From NCBI RefSeq assembly GCF_947488715.1, contig NZ_CANLAG010000007.1:1-64000 (forward strand): 64,000 nt of DNA, written 5' to 3'. The position numbers and the translations under genes are program-made. This DNA comes from an uncultured Tateyamaria sp. Its GTDB lineage: Bacteria > Pseudomonadota > Alphaproteobacteria > Rhodobacterales > Rhodobacteraceae. Under the pieces are notes generated by a model, which saw only the letters and a program-made list of their open reading frames with translations, did not search any database and was not told the origin of the DNA. Position 1 is the stretch's first letter; the number at the start of each line of letters is the position of its first letter. Positions 8,622 to 18,538 of the stretch are shown piece by piece.

Positions 8622-11600
8622 ATGAGCACACGCCTCGCAACCGGTGGTCGCCTGCTGAACAGGGGCGACGTGATCCGCTTTTCCTTTAACGGGCAGACGC
8701 TCAAGGGGGTCCAGGGGGACACGCTGGCCTCGGCCCTTCTGGCCAATGATCAGATGCTCGTGGGCCGTTCGTTCAAGTATCACCGCCCGCGCGGCATTGT
8801 CGCCGCAGGCCCGGAAGAGCCGAACGCCCTCGTCAATCTGGGCTCCGAAGGCGCGTTTGAACCCAATCAGCGTGCCACCACCACAGAGCTCTTCGAGGAC
8901 CTGACAGCTACCAGCCAAAACCACTGGCCCAGCCTTGAGTTCGACGTCGGTGCGATCAATGCCAAGCTCGCGCGCTTCATGCCGGCGGGTTTCTACTACA
9001 AAATGTTCATCCATCCCCGGCCACTGTGGAAACACGTCTACGAGCCGTTCATTCGTCAGGCCGCCGGTCTAGGCAAGGCTCCCAAAGGTCGCGATGCGGA
9101 CAGCTATGAACACTTCTATGCCCATTGCGATGTTCTGGTCGTGGGTGGTGGTATCGCCGGTCTGACGGCGGCACATGCAGCGGCGCAAACCGGCGCGCGT
9201 GTGATCGTGCTGGAACAAACTGCCCACTGGGGAGGGCGCGCACCGGTCGATGGTGGCACTGTGGATGGTCTGCCTGTGGATAAGGTGGTGGATGATCTCG
9301 TGTCAGCACTGATTGACATGCCCAATGTCACGCTGCGTTTGCGCACGATGGGTGCGGGGGTCTACGACCACGGCTATGTGCTGGGCTACGAACGCCTGAC
9401 GGACCACGCGCCAGAGCGTGCGGGGCCGCGGCACCGCCTGTGGCGCATCCGCGCTGGCCACACGATCACAGCCACCGGCGCGATCGAACGCCCGCTCAGC
9501 TTTGCTGGCAACGACGTGCCGGGTGTGATGCTGGCCGCTTCGGTCCGTGACTATGCTGTCAACTTTGGTGTCAGCGTCGGGGACCGTACGGTGGTTGTGA
9601 CCAATAATGACGACGCATATCGCACCGCAATCGCTTTGAATGACGCAGGATTGACGGTTCCCGCGATTTTGGACGCACGTGTGCTGCCCGTCGACAGCCC
9701 CCTGATGGCAGCGGCCAAGACGGCGGGCATTCGTGTGATGATGGGCCACGGCATCGCCAGGGTGATGGGGTCCAAACGGGTCACGGGCGTGGCCGTCTGT
9801 GCGCAGGCTGGCGAGGGCGCAGTGCTCGAAGAGATTGCGTGCGACGCGGTTGCCATGTCCGGCGGCTGGTCCCCGGTGGTGCACCTGTGGTCCCATTGCG
9901 GTGGCAAGCTTTTTTGGGACACCGATTTTGCCATGTTCCGGCCCGATGTGGATAAAGCACCGCTTGGCGCGGACGGGCGGGCCTTTGTCAGCCCGGCTGG
10001 GGCCGCCAACGGGCATTTCGGGTTGCAGGAAATCCTCGGCGACGCACATGCCATGGGGCAGGGTGCCGCCCGCGCGACCGGGTTCAAACCAAAGAACACC
10101 GCAGCCCCCGCAGGCGACAGCATCGAAGAGGCGGCAATGGCCCCCGTTTGGCTCATGCCGCAAGGCGCGGGCAAGGCGCTGCGCGGCAAGACGTGGCTGG
10201 ATTATCAAAACGACGTCAAGGTGTCGGACGTCCAGCTCGCCGCGCAGGAAGGTTTCGAATCCGTCGAACATGCCAAACGCTACACAACGCTGGGCATGGC
10301 AACGGATCAGGGTAAGTTGAGCAACATCAACGGCTTGGCGATCCTTTCTGATGCGCTGGATCAACCCATTCCGCAAACCGGCACCACGACGTTCCGCCCG
10401 CCCTACACGCCGATCTCAATGGGCGCGATTGGCGGCGAGGCGCGCGGCGACGTGTTCCAGCCCATCCGGCGCACTCCGATGCACGACTGGCATGACGAGA
10501 ACGGCGCAGATTGGGAACCCGTTGGACAGTGGCGCCGTCCATACGCTTACGTTCGGTCTGGCGAGACGGTGCATGACGCAGTGATGCGTGAGACACAGAA
10601 CGTGCGTGAAAACCTGGGCCTGCTCGACGCCTCGACACTGGGCAAACTGGTGGTCAAAGGGCCGGACGCGGGCAAGTTCCTCGACATGCTCTACACCAAC
10701 ATGATGAGCACGCTAAAGCCCGGCAAATGCCGCTATGGGCTGATGTGCGACGAAAACGGGTTCCTGATCGACGACGGTGTTGTCGCGCGCATCGATGACC
10801 AGACGTTCCTGTGCCACACCACCACCGGCGGTGCCGAACGCATCCACGCGCACATGGAAGAATGGCTGCAAACCGAATGGTGGGACTGGCAGGTCTACGT
10901 GGCCAATGTCACCGAACAGTACGCACAGGTCGCCGTTGTTGGCCCCAACGCCCGCGCAGCCCTTGAGGCCATGGGCGGGATGGACGTGTCCAAGGACGCA
11001 CTTGGGTTCATGGAATGGGCCGACGGGACGCTGGGCGGCTTTGACGTGCGCGCCTACCGGATCTCCTTTTCGGGTGAACTGAGTTATGAAATCGCAGTCC
11101 GCGCCAGCGAAGGGCAGGCGTTTTGGGATGCGTTGATGGCCGTGGGCGCGGCTCTGGGCGTGATGCCATACGGGACCGAAGCGCTCCATATCCTGCGCGC
11201 TGAAAAAGGGTTCATCATGATCGGCGACGAAACCGATGGCACTGTGATCCCCCAGGACCTTGGACTGCACTGGGCCTTGTCCAAGAAAAAGGACGACTAT
11301 CTGGGCAAACGCGCCCACCTGCGCAGCCACATGGCCGATCCCAACCGCTGGAAACTCGTCGGGCTTCTGACCGAAGACGGCTCTGTCTTGCCCGATGGGG
11401 CCTATGCGGTGGCGGACGGCACCAACGCCAACGGTCAGCGCAATATGCAGGGGCGCGTGACCTCCAGCTATCATTCGCCCAACCTTGGCAAAGGGATTGC
11501 CATGGGTCTCGTGCTGCACGGGCCGGACCGGATGGGTGAGGTGCTGGCGTTCCCCGGCACGGATGGCAAAACCTACAAGGCGCGGATCGTGGACCCGGTG

Positions 11601-11636
11601 TTCTATGACCCGGACGGGGAGAAACAGAATGTCTAA
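8622..11636 (+). CDS. soxA: Sarcosine oxidase alpha subunit
   Basis: A 1004-residue protein of the usual alpha-subunit size. The N-terminus has a ferredoxin-like domain (FNGQTLKGVQGDTLASALLAN), then a Rossmann motif VLVVGGGIAGLTAAHAAA at about residue 170 that binds NAD. From about residue 640 to the end it resembles the glycine-cleavage T-protein (DASTLGKLVVKGPDAGKFLD, FSGELSYEIAV, KGFIMIGDETDGT), which binds tetrahydrofolate and accepts the methylene group. It works with SoxB, SoxD and SoxG. Its last eight bases overlap soxG. Confidence 0.95.
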   Translation: MSTRLATGGRLLNRGDVIRFSFNGQTLKGVQGDTLASALLANDQMLVGRSFKYHRPRGIVAAGPEEPNALVNLGSEGAFEPNQRATTTELFEDLTATSQNHWPSLEFDVGAINAKLARFMPAGFYYKMFIHPRPLWKHVYEPFIRQAAGLGKAPKGRDADSYEHFYAHCDVLVVGGGIAGLTAAHAAAQTGARVIVLEQTAHWGGRAPVDGGTVDGLPVDKVVDDLVSALIDMPNVTLRLRTMGAGVYDHGYVLGYERLTDHAPERAGPRHRLWRIRAGHTITATGAIERPLSFAGNDVPGVMLAASVRDYAVNFGVSVGDRTVVVTNNDDAYRTAIALNDAGLTVPAILDARVLPVDSPLMAAAKTAGIRVMMGHGIARVMGSKRVTGVAVCAQAGEGAVLEEIACDAVAMSGGWSPVVHLWSHCGGKLFWDTDFAMFRPDVDKAPLGADGRAFVSPAGAANGHFGLQEILGDAHAMGQGAARATGFKPKNTAAPAGDSIEEAAMAPVWLMPQGAGKALRGKTWLDYQNDVKVSDVQLAAQEGFESVEHAKRYTTLGMATDQGKLSNINGLAILSDALDQPIPQTGTTTFRPPYTPISMGAIGGEARGDVFQPIRRTPMHDWHDENGADWEPVGQWRRPYAYVRSGETVHDAVMRETQNVRENLGLLDASTLGKLVVKGPDAGKFLDMLYTNMMSTLKPGKCRYGLMCDENGFLIDDGVVARIDDQTFLCHTTTGGAERIHAHMEEWLQTEWWDWQVYVANVTEQYAQVAVVGPNARAALEAMGGMDVSKDALGFMEWADGTLGGFDVRAYRISFSGELSYEIAVRASEGQAFWDALMAVGAALGVMPYGTEALHILRAEKGFIMIGDETDGTVIPQDLGLHWALSKKKDDYLGKRAHLRSHMADPNRWKLVGLLTEDGSVLPDGAYAVADGTNANGQRNMQGRVTSSYHSPNLGKGIAMGLVLHGPDRMGEVLAFPGTDGKTYKARIVDPVFYDPDGEKQNV

Positions 11637-12198
11637 GGCTGTGACCGCGCTGGGCGGTGCTGTGAATGCGGATGGGATCGCGGCGATTGCCGAGGTGCCG
11701 TTGCAGGGCATGATCACCCTGCGTGGCGATCTGGCTGCGTCAGCGGTCAAGGCGGCGGCGCAGTCCGCTGCTGGTGTCGCCGTGCCGGGGCCGGGGCAGG
11801 CCAATTGCACCGGGGACAGCGGCCTGTGCTGGATGTCGCCGGACGAATTGCTGGTGCTGTGTCCCTATGGGGACGTCTCTGACCACGTGCAGCGTATGCA
11901 GGACAGTCTGGGTGACGTGCACGCATTGGCTGTGGATGTGTCGGACGCGCGGGCCAGCTTTACGGTGACGGGGCCGCATGCGCGCGATGTCATGGCCAAA
12001 CTGGCACCGGTGGATTTTCATCCCGATGCGTTCCAGTCGGGCATGTTCCGCCGGACCCGTATGGCACAAGTGCCGGTTGCGTTCTGGATGCGTGACAGCG
12101 ACAGCTTTCAGATCATCTGCTTCCGCAGCCAAGCACGCTATGTGTTCGATCTGCTGTCTGTCGCAGCACAAAATGGCAGCGCGGTCTCGATTTTTTGA
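11629..12198 (+). CDS. soxG: Sarcosine oxidase gamma subunit
   Basis: The 189-residue product is the gamma subunit of heterotetrameric sarcosine oxidase. It starts MSKAVTALGG, has GQANCTGDSGLCWMSPDELLVL near the middle and DVSDARASFTVTGPHARDVMAKL, which matches the gamma-subunit fold related to the T-protein domain. FRRTRMAQVPVAFW and ARYVFDLL close it. Its start overlaps the end of soxA by eight bases, so the two are coupled. No folate or formaldehyde genes follow in this window. Confidence 0.9.
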   Translation: MSKAVTALGGAVNADGIAAIAEVPLQGMITLRGDLAASAVKAAAQSAAGVAVPGPGQANCTGDSGLCWMSPDELLVLCPYGDVSDHVQRMQDSLGDVHALAVDVSDARASFTVTGPHARDVMAKLAPVDFHPDAFQSGMFRRTRMAQVPVAFWMRDSDSFQIICFRSQARYVFDLLSVAAQNGSAVSIF

Positions 12199-12273
12199 AA
12201 TTGTGACCGGCTGACATCTTGGAATTCCCGACCTGATGCTAAATAGTGTCAGGACACCTAAAGAGGGAATTCC

Positions 12274-12669
12274 ATGAAGAAATTTACGATGGCCTTGAGC
12301 GCCGCTTTGGCGCTTGCGACACCGGCTGCGGCGCTGGACTATGTGTGCCAGGTCCGTGACACCGGCAACGGCTTTATCTCGCCCGTACTTGCCCTGCAGT
12401 TCGAACCGGGTGCCACCACCGGCAACGTGTTCGACGTCTACATCAACGAAGTGCACGGCGCGCCGATCCAGGCCAAAGTCAAGGACCGGGGCAATGGCAA
12501 GTACCGCTTTACCTACCGTCTGAACAACATTCCCGCACGGCCCCGTCCTGCGCGGATCGGATACCGGATCGAACTGGACACCAGCAAGAACACCGTGATC
12601 GTGCGGGGCTCCATGCCGGGCGTGACCAACTCGTTCAATGGCAGCGGTCAGTGCGAGCGAGGCAAATAG
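12274..12669 (+). CDS. Exported protein of unknown function
   Basis: A 131-residue protein with a clean Sec signal (MKKFTMALSAALALATPAAA, cleavage near residue 20). The mature part has two Cys, one near each end (YVCQVRD and GSGQCERGK), that could bridge, and is otherwise a beta-rich sequence (GKYRFTYRLNN, IGYRIELDTSKNTVIVRG). AAAGAGGG precedes the start. It stands alone between soxG and sodB. No known domain recognised; a small periplasmic beta-sandwich is a guess from the sequence pattern. Confidence 0.7.
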   Translation: MKKFTMALSAALALATPAAALDYVCQVRDTGNGFISPVLALQFEPGATTGNVFDVYINEVHGAPIQAKVKDRGNGKYRFTYRLNNIPARPRPARIGYRIELDTSKNTVIVRGSMPGVTNSFNGSGQCERGK

Positions 12670-12783
12670 ACCAGACCACCGGCGATTTGGGGCCACCTTT
12701 TGCACGGATCGTGCTTGATCTTGCCGTGATCCGCACAATCTGTCAGTCACAGCCTTGCAATACGAACCGAAGGGGGCCCCAAC

Positions 12784-13383
12784 ATGGCTTTTGAACTTCC
12801 CGATCTTCCTTATGCCCACGATGCGCTGGCGTCCAAGGGCATGTCCGCAGAGACGCTCGAGTATCACCACGATCTGCACCACAACGCCTATGTGGTGAAC
12901 GGCAACAAAGCCATCGAGGGCACCGAGTGGGCGGGCAAATCGCTCGAAGACATCATCACCGGCACCTATGATGCGAACGCCGTGGCGCAAAACGGCATCT
13001 TCAACAACATCAGCCAGCTGTGGAACCACAACCAGTTCTGGGAAATGATGGGTCCGGGCGACGCGGGCATGCCCGGCGCGCTGGAAAAGGCACTGACCGA
13101 GAGCTTCGGCTCCGTCGACGCCTTCAAGGATGCGTTCAAGGCGGCGGGCGCAGGCCAGTTCGGCTCGGGCTGGGCATGGCTGGTCAAGGACACAGACGGC
13201 AGCCTCAAAGTGACCAAGACCGAGAATGGCGTGAACCCGCTGTGCTTTGGTCAGACGGCACTGCTGGGCTGCGACGTGTGGGAACACTCCTACTACATCG
13301 ACTTCCGCAACAAACGCCCCGACTACCTGTCCAACTTCCTGGACAACCTGGTCAATTGGGAAAACGTCGCGGGCCGTATGTAA
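12784..13383 (+). CDS. sodB: Superoxide dismutase [Fe]
   Basis: The 199-residue enzyme converts superoxide to oxygen and peroxide in the cytoplasm. Metal ligands are His28 (YHHDLHH), His82 (LWNHNQFW), Asp164 and His168 (CDVWEHSYYIDFRN). Gln78, four residues before His82, is placed like the active-site Gln of iron enzymes; manganese enzymes usually carry it elsewhere, so I favour Fe. No signal peptide. GAAGGGGG precedes the start and a strong hairpin follows the stop. Confidence 0.95.
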   Translation: MAFELPDLPYAHDALASKGMSAETLEYHHDLHHNAYVVNGNKAIEGTEWAGKSLEDIITGTYDANAVAQNGIFNNISQLWNHNQFWEMMGPGDAGMPGALEKALTESFGSVDAFKDAFKAAGAGQFGSGWAWLVKDTDGSLKVTKTENGVNPLCFGQTALLGCDVWEHSYYIDFRNKRPDYLSNFLDNLVNWENVAGRM

Positions 13384-13418
13384 GCGCGCAACGCATATCA
13401 TAATATGTGCGAAATTCT

Positions 13419-13447
13419 GGCCTGTCCCCGCGGGGACAGGCCATTTT
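13419..13447. terminator. Bidirectional intrinsic terminator
   Basis: A perfect 24-base palindrome (arms GGCCTGTCCCCG and CGGGGACAGGCC) is followed by ATTTTC on the + strand and preceded by an A/T-containing stretch on the other. It lies between the convergent stops of sodB and the LOG-family gene and can serve both. Confidence 0.75.
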
Positions 13448-13986
13448 CATGTCAGATGGTCGAGGGCGGCATCCGCGTCTGACACGACGGTCAGATAGCC
13501 AAGCACCGACGCATCCGCGAAACCCTGTTCAACCACATGGCGCAACAGCGCCAGCAACGGGTCCCAATAGCCGTTGGTGTTGACCACAACGACAGGTTTC
13601 TCATGCAGACCCAGCTGCCGCCAGGTGAGCACTTCGAACACCTCGTCCAGCGATCCCGCCCCACCGGGCAAAAGCACAACGGCGTCGCAGTTCATGAACA
13701 TCACCTTTTTGCGCTCGTGCATGGTTTCGGTGACGACATAGCTGGTCAGGTCCGTCTTGCCGACTTCCCAGTCCACCAGATGCTGCGGGATCACACCAAA
13801 TGTATGGCCGCCCGCGCGTTGCGTGGCGCGCGCGACCGTGCCCATCAACCCCACATCGCCCGCACCATAGACCAGACGCCAGCCGCGCTCTGCGATCCCT
13901 TGGCCCAACCGCTGGGCATCCGCCTCAAAGGCCGGGTCCAGACCGGGGCGTGATCCGCAAAAGACACAGACAGACAGTGGGGCCAT
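13447..13986 (-). CDS. LOG family protein (TIGR00730)
   Basis: A 179-residue lysine-decarboxylase-like Rossmann protein. The family hallmark PGGxGSxxE appears as LPGGAGSLDEVFE and the N-terminus is SVCVFCGSRPG. MHERKKVMF supplies the conserved Arg. LOG proteins hydrolyse nucleoside 5'-monophosphates to base and ribose 5-phosphate; several are cytokinin-activating, others degrade AMP or related nucleotides. The start at MAPLSV follows the family N-terminus; the frame is open a further 90 bases upstream without family similarity. Divergent from the LysM gene. Confidence 0.85.
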   Translation of the reverse strand: MAPLSVCVFCGSRPGLDPAFEADAQRLGQGIAERGWRLVYGAGDVGLMGTVARATQRAGGHTFGVIPQHLVDWEVGKTDLTSYVVTETMHERKKVMFMNCDAVVLLPGGAGSLDEVFEVLTWRQLGLHEKPVVVVNTNGYWDPLLALLRHVVEQGFADASVLGYLTVVSDADAALDHLT

Positions 13987-14040
13987 GGCAACAGTTCCCG
14001 TATGAGCGCGTGAAAGTGATGGTTTTGTGACAGCAGTGTT

Positions 14041-14069
14041 TTGACCGTTGTTATGCGCCCTGTTATGCA
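14041..14069 (+). promoter_or_regulatory. Candidate sigma70 promoter for the LysM gene
   Basis: TTGACC (14041-14046) and TATGCA (14064-14069) are spaced by 17 bases and lie 45 bases before the ATG of the LysM protein. The match to the consensus is moderate and unconfirmed. Confidence 0.4.
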
Positions 14070-14113
14070 AGCGCAACGAAAGCGCGGTGTTTTGGGGCGC
14101 AGGAAGGATACAA

Positions 14114-15634
14114 ATGTCGAAGTTGACGGCATTGTTTGGGGCAAACGGCGCTACAGTTGTTGTCGCCGGAGCCGTTGTCGTGGCTGCGGCCGGGGCAGGC
14201 GTCTATTTCAGCACGCGCAGTGCAGAGACCGTGGAAACGCCCGCACCAGTGGTTGAGGCCGCCGTAGTCCCGGAGGCCGCGCCCGATCCCGCACCAGCCG
14301 CGATCCCCGAAGTGGAGACACGAGGCGACGTTGCCGTTGTTGCGGCCCCGCCGTCGATTGACGAAGTACGGCTTGAGCCGGATGGGCTGACCATTGTGGC
14401 GGGCCGTGCTGCACCGGGCAGCGAGGTTTCGGTGCTGCTTGATGGTGCGGAAAACACCTCGGTGACCACTGATCCCGGTGGCAGCTTTGCCGCCATCACC
14501 ATCCTGCCCCCTAGCGCCAAGGCACAAATCCTGACTGTTGTGCAGCGTGTCGGGGCGGACGAAATCGCCTCTGACGACGAGGTGATCCTTGCACCACAAG
14601 CACGCCCCGCGCCGGTTGCCGTCGCGGACGCGACAGAAGAAACAGCGCCAGAGGTGGCCACAGAAGAGGTTGCAGCCAGCGATCCTGTGGTCGAACCAAC
14701 GGTCGATGTGCCGGTCGCGCCAGAGGTGGCGGCGGTCGAGGCGACGGATGTCGCGCCCACACCAACCGAGGTCGCGCCTGTCGAAGAACCCGCGCCTGTG
14801 CTGGCCGAAGTGGAAACGGCGGCCCCCGCCCAAGACACAGCGCCTGCAACAGATGGCGACACGATTGCGGCCTTGCCCGCAACAACCGTGGCCGAAGCGC
14901 CCGTGACACCCGAGGTTGCGGCACCGGTGACCGATGCACCTGCCGACACGACAGCCGAGGCCGAGCAGGATACGGCACCGGTTGTTGCCGCGACCCAAGC
15001 GCCTGCGTCGGAACCCGCTACGGCTGCTCCTGCCCCCGCTGAAACGGTTGCCGCCTTAGACACACAAGATGACATTGAGGCCCCGGCACCCGCAACGGCT
15101 CCGGCGGCTGTCACTGTTCTGCGCTCCACCGCCGAAGGCGTCGAAGTGTTGAGCAACGCGCGTCCTGAGGCGCTGGACAACATCGAAATCGACACAATCA
15201 GCTATTCGGAAACCGGTGACGTACAACTGGCAGGCCGCGCGCAATCCGAAGCGGATGTGGTGCGGGTCTATGTGAACAACAAGCCGATTGCCGATCTGGA
15301 TGTATCCCCCGCCGGTGACTGGCGCGGCGACCTGCCCGAAATCGACACCGGTGTTTACACTCTGCGTGTGGACGAGCTGAACAAAGAGGGCGAAGTCACC
15401 AGCCGGATCGAGACGCCGTTCCGTCGCGAAGACCCCGAAGTGCTGGCCGCCATTGACGATCCGTCGTCACCCGCCGCGCAGATCACCGTGCAAACCGGCA
15501 ATACCCTGTGGGGCATCGCGCGTGACCGCTATGGCGAGGGCCGGTTGTTTGTCGAGGTGTTCGAGGCCAACCGCGAGCGTATCCGCAACCCCGATCTGAT
15601 TTTCCCCGGACAGGTCTTTGCCCTGCCGAACTGA
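14114..15634 (+). CDS. LysM domain protein with an N-terminal membrane anchor and Ala/Pro-rich region
   Basis: A 506-residue protein with one N-terminal membrane segment (ATVVVAGAVVVAAAGAGVYF), a Bacterial-Ig-like segment (GLTIVAGRAAPGSEVSVLLDG, residues 95-180), a long low-complexity stretch rich in Ala, Pro, Val, Thr and Glu (about 180-340), a second repeat-like domain (TGDVQLAGRAQSEADVVRVYV) and a C-terminal LysM domain over the last 50 residues (ITVQTGNTLWGIARDRYG ... IFPGQVFALP). LysM binds peptidoglycan, so the protein probably spans from the inner membrane to the wall. Start chosen at MSKLTAL after AGGAAGG. Confidence 0.85.
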   Translation: MSKLTALFGANGATVVVAGAVVVAAAGAGVYFSTRSAETVETPAPVVEAAVVPEAAPDPAPAAIPEVETRGDVAVVAAPPSIDEVRLEPDGLTIVAGRAAPGSEVSVLLDGAENTSVTTDPGGSFAAITILPPSAKAQILTVVQRVGADEIASDDEVILAPQARPAPVAVADATEETAPEVATEEVAASDPVVEPTVDVPVAPEVAAVEATDVAPTPTEVAPVEEPAPVLAEVETAAPAQDTAPATDGDTIAALPATTVAEAPVTPEVAAPVTDAPADTTAEAEQDTAPVVAATQAPASEPATAAPAPAETVAALDTQDDIEAPAPATAPAAVTVLRSTAEGVEVLSNARPEALDNIEIDTISYSETGDVQLAGRAQSEADVVRVYVNNKPIADLDVSPAGDWRGDLPEIDTGVYTLRVDELNKEGEVTSRIETPFRREDPEVLAAIDDPSSPAAQITVQTGNTLWGIARDRYGEGRLFVEVFEANRERIRNPDLIFPGQVFALPN

Positions 15635-15700
15635 TCGGGCACTGGCAACTTGGGACGCGCTGACCTAAATAGAGACGTCTGACTTTCGGGGACGTTTTTC

Positions 15701-17551
15701 ATGCCATCTGACACAACGGCGTCGGCAGGTTCTGCCGGCCCAAGCAATCCGCAACCCGGTCCTGTTTCAGCCTCGGACGACGCGCGTGCGTCCGGCTGGC
15801 GGACCATCCGCAAGGTTGCGCCCTACCTGTGGCCGGACGACAAGCCGTGGGTCAAAAAGCGTGTCATTCTGGCGCTTTTGGCGTTGATCCTGTCCAAGGC
15901 GGTTTCTGTCTACACGCCCATCATCTACCGGGATGCGGTGGATGCGCTCGCGGGTGACGGGGTGTCGGCCCTTGCGCTGGGCGCGGTTGGGTTGACCGTC
16001 GCCTATGGGTTGGCCCGGCTGATGAACGTGGGCTTTCAACAGTTGCGCGATGCGATCTTTGCCCGCGTGGCGCAGCGGGCGCTGCGGATGCTCGCGCTAG
16101 AGACCTTTGAACACATCCACCGTCTGTCCATGCGCTATCACATCACGCGCAAGACCGGGGGCCTCAGCCGCATCATCGAGCGGGGCGTCAAGGGTGTTGA
16201 GTTTCTGCTGCGGTTCTTGCTGTTTTCAATTGGCCCGCTTGTCCTCGAACTGATCTTGATCGGGATCGTTCTGACGATCCTGTTTGACGCCTGGTATCTG
16301 CTGATCGTGGCTGTCACCATCGGGCTCTATGTCTGGTTCACCTTTGCCGTCACCGAGTGGCGCGTGAAGCTGCGCAAGGTGATGAACGATCAGGACACGG
16401 ACGCCAATCAAAAAGCCATCGACAGCCTGCTGAACTTTGAAACGGTCAAATATTTCGGCGCCGAGCGGCGTGAGGCCATGCGCTATGACGCGGCGATGGA
16501 GGGATATGAGGCGGCTGCGCTCAAGACCAGCTATTCGCTGGCCTTCCTGAATTTTGGTCAGTCGGTGATCATCACCGGTGGCCTTGTGGGGGTGATGGTG
16601 CTGGCCGCTGTTGGTGTGCAGAACGGCACGTTGACGGTTGGTGATTTCGTGATGGTGAATGCCTACATGATCCAGATCACGATGCCGCTCAATTTCCTCG
16701 GGACAGTTTATCGCGAGATCCGTCAGGCTCTGGTGGATATGGGCGAGATGTTCGATCTGCTGGAACAACCCGCTGAGGTGCGTGATGCCCCCGACGCCAA
16801 GCCTTTGGCCGTGACCGGTGGCCGGATCGAATTGGACAATGTGCATTTCGGCTACGATAGCGCGCGTCCGATCCTCAAAGGCGTGTCGATTGCGGCGGAA
16901 CCCGGTCAACAGGTGGCCATCGTCGGGTCAACCGGGTCGGGCAAGTCGACCATCGGGCGGCTGTTGTTCCGGTTCTACGATGTGGGCGACGGGGCTTTGC
17001 GCATTGACGGGCAGGACGTGCGTGACGTGACCCAGGAAAGCCTGCACGCGGCCATTGGGGTGGTGCCGCAGGACACGGTGCTGTTCAACGACACCATCCG
17101 ATACAACATCGCCTATGGCCGCGATAATGCCACGCGCGCCGACATCGAGGCGGCAGCCAAGGCCGCTCAGATCCATGACTTTATCGTCGCCTTGCCTGAT
17201 GGCTACGACACGGCGGTTGGCGAACGTGGGCTGAAATTGTCTGGCGGTGAAAAGCAGCGGGTCGGCATTGCACGTACCCTGCTCAAGAACCCGCCGATCC
17301 TGCTCTTGGATGAGGCGACCAGCGCGCTTGATACCGAGACCGAGCAGGACATCAAGGAGGCGCTGAATGCCGCCGGGCAGGGGCGCACGGTTCTGACCAT
17401 TGCCCACCGGCTCAGCACCATCGCAGAGGCGGACCAGATCATCGTTCTGGAACAGGGTGTCATCGTCGAGGCCGGCACACATGACACGCTCCTGGCCGCC
17501 GAGGGGCGCTATGCCCAGCTCTGGCAGCGCCAGCAGGCGGACGAGGCCTAG
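15701..17551 (+). CDS. Atm1-type ABC transporter, fused permease and ATPase
   Basis: The 616-residue half-transporter has six membrane segments in the first 320 residues and an ATPase domain with Walker A GSTGSGKST near residue 410, signature LSGGEKQR near 513 and Walker B ILLLDEATSALD near 533. TRKTGGLSRIIERGVKG and NFETVKYFGAERREA are typical of the Atm1/ABCB7 group, which exports glutathione-linked sulfur or metal conjugates for iron-sulfur assembly and metal tolerance. It would act as a homodimer. Its TAG stop lies in a CTAG shared with the convergent gene. Confidence 0.9.
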   Translation: MPSDTTASAGSAGPSNPQPGPVSASDDARASGWRTIRKVAPYLWPDDKPWVKKRVILALLALILSKAVSVYTPIIYRDAVDALAGDGVSALALGAVGLTVAYGLARLMNVGFQQLRDAIFARVAQRALRMLALETFEHIHRLSMRYHITRKTGGLSRIIERGVKGVEFLLRFLLFSIGPLVLELILIGIVLTILFDAWYLLIVAVTIGLYVWFTFAVTEWRVKLRKVMNDQDTDANQKAIDSLLNFETVKYFGAERREAMRYDAAMEGYEAAALKTSYSLAFLNFGQSVIITGGLVGVMVLAAVGVQNGTLTVGDFVMVNAYMIQITMPLNFLGTVYREIRQALVDMGEMFDLLEQPAEVRDAPDAKPLAVTGGRIELDNVHFGYDSARPILKGVSIAAEPGQQVAIVGSTGSGKSTIGRLLFRFYDVGDGALRIDGQDVRDVTQESLHAAIGVVPQDTVLFNDTIRYNIAYGRDNATRADIEAAAKAAQIHDFIVALPDGYDTAVGERGLKLSGGEKQRVGIARTLLKNPPILLLDEATSALDTETEQDIKEALNAAGQGRTVLTIAHRLSTIAEADQIIVLEQGVIVEAGTHDTLLAAEGRYAQLWQRQQADEA

Positions 17552-18441
17552 GACAAGGCAGCGGCATGGCGGCGGAATTTGCCCGCCATGCTCCAATCCC
17601 ACCGGTCGGTCCATTTGGCCCGCAAATGGTCAACCTGATCGCCCAGGGCATCGTCAAACCACATCAACAGGCCCTCGCGCACCAACAGGGCCTGACGGCT
17701 CCGGGTGAGGGTGATCTTGCAGTGATCCGTGTCGGCGATGGGGTCGATGGTGAACTCCATGATGCCGCTGACCAGGTGCTTGTTGGCCGGGTTCAACTCG
17801 CCCTGAAAGGCATAGCGCGCGTGACGTGGATAGGACACGGCCTCGTATTTGATCGTTTGGTGTTCGAACTGCGCGTGCCCGATCCGGTATTCGACATCAA
17901 AGACGTTGGGTTCGTCGGCCCGCTCTTCCATCTTTTTCAACAGGGGTTCCCAGTTCGCGCCGCCCTTGCGGTCCAGCCCCGGCACAAGCCAGTCCCACAA
18001 TTCCTCGGCGGTGCCTTTGATCCTGAACCTACGGGTTTCGGAGTGGTCCAGCCAGATGCGGTAGCGGTCCAGCCAGGTGCCGTATGTGATGCTGAACAGG
18101 GTGATATACGCGGCGATCCAGACGCCGACCTCTAGCCCGCGATCGGTGATCCACAGGGGCAGGTGATCAAAAAGCGCGATGTTCAGGAACAGCATGATCG
18201 AGAAAAACTCGACCGCCATGCGCATCGACGGCACGACCACCACCAGAACCACACTGATCAGCATCATGCAGATCGCGGCAATCACACTGGTCAACCCAAC
18301 GGTCAAAACCAGCAAGATCATCGGCTCACTGGCAAAGTAGGGGAGCGTGCCGGGCTGTAGCAGAAAGCTGACGCAAGACAGTATGGCGAAAAAGCCCGCG
18401 AACAAATGTCTGCGACGCTGGCGGTAAATCAGTCGGAACAT
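17548..18441 (-). CDS. Membrane protein with a C-terminal soluble domain, unknown
   Basis: The 297-residue protein begins with a basic segment (MFRLIYRQRRRH) and about four to five membrane segments within the first 130 residues (FAGFFAILSCVSFLLQPG, MILLVLTVGLTSVIAAICMMLISVV and others). The remaining 160 residues form a soluble domain with alternating strands (VFDVEYRIGHAQFEHQTIKY, GIMEFTIDPIADTDHCKITL) that may be SRPBCC-like. AGAAGGAGA precedes the start. Family not recognised. It is convergent with the ABC exporter, sharing its stop. Confidence 0.65.
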   Translation of the reverse strand: MFRLIYRQRRRHLFAGFFAILSCVSFLLQPGTLPYFASEPMILLVLTVGLTSVIAAICMMLISVVLVVVVPSMRMAVEFFSIMLFLNIALFDHLPLWITDRGLEVGVWIAAYITLFSITYGTWLDRYRIWLDHSETRRFRIKGTAEELWDWLVPGLDRKGGANWEPLLKKMEERADEPNVFDVEYRIGHAQFEHQTIKYEAVSYPRHARYAFQGELNPANKHLVSGIMEFTIDPIADTDHCKITLTRSRQALLVREGLLMWFDDALGDQVDHLRAKWTDRWDWSMAGKFRRHAAALS

Positions 18442-18538
18442 GCACGGTCTCCTTCTCGCTATGCGGGCAAGAGATCACGTGATTTGGGCCAAAGAAGGGC
18501 ATGGCGATGGCCCGACAAGGGGCCACCGCCAGATTGTT

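Noticed and set aside
12221-12273. GGAATTCCC/GGGAATTCC inverted pair before the exported protein
   Set aside because: The right arm overlaps the ribosome site and the loop is 35 bases; probably incidental.
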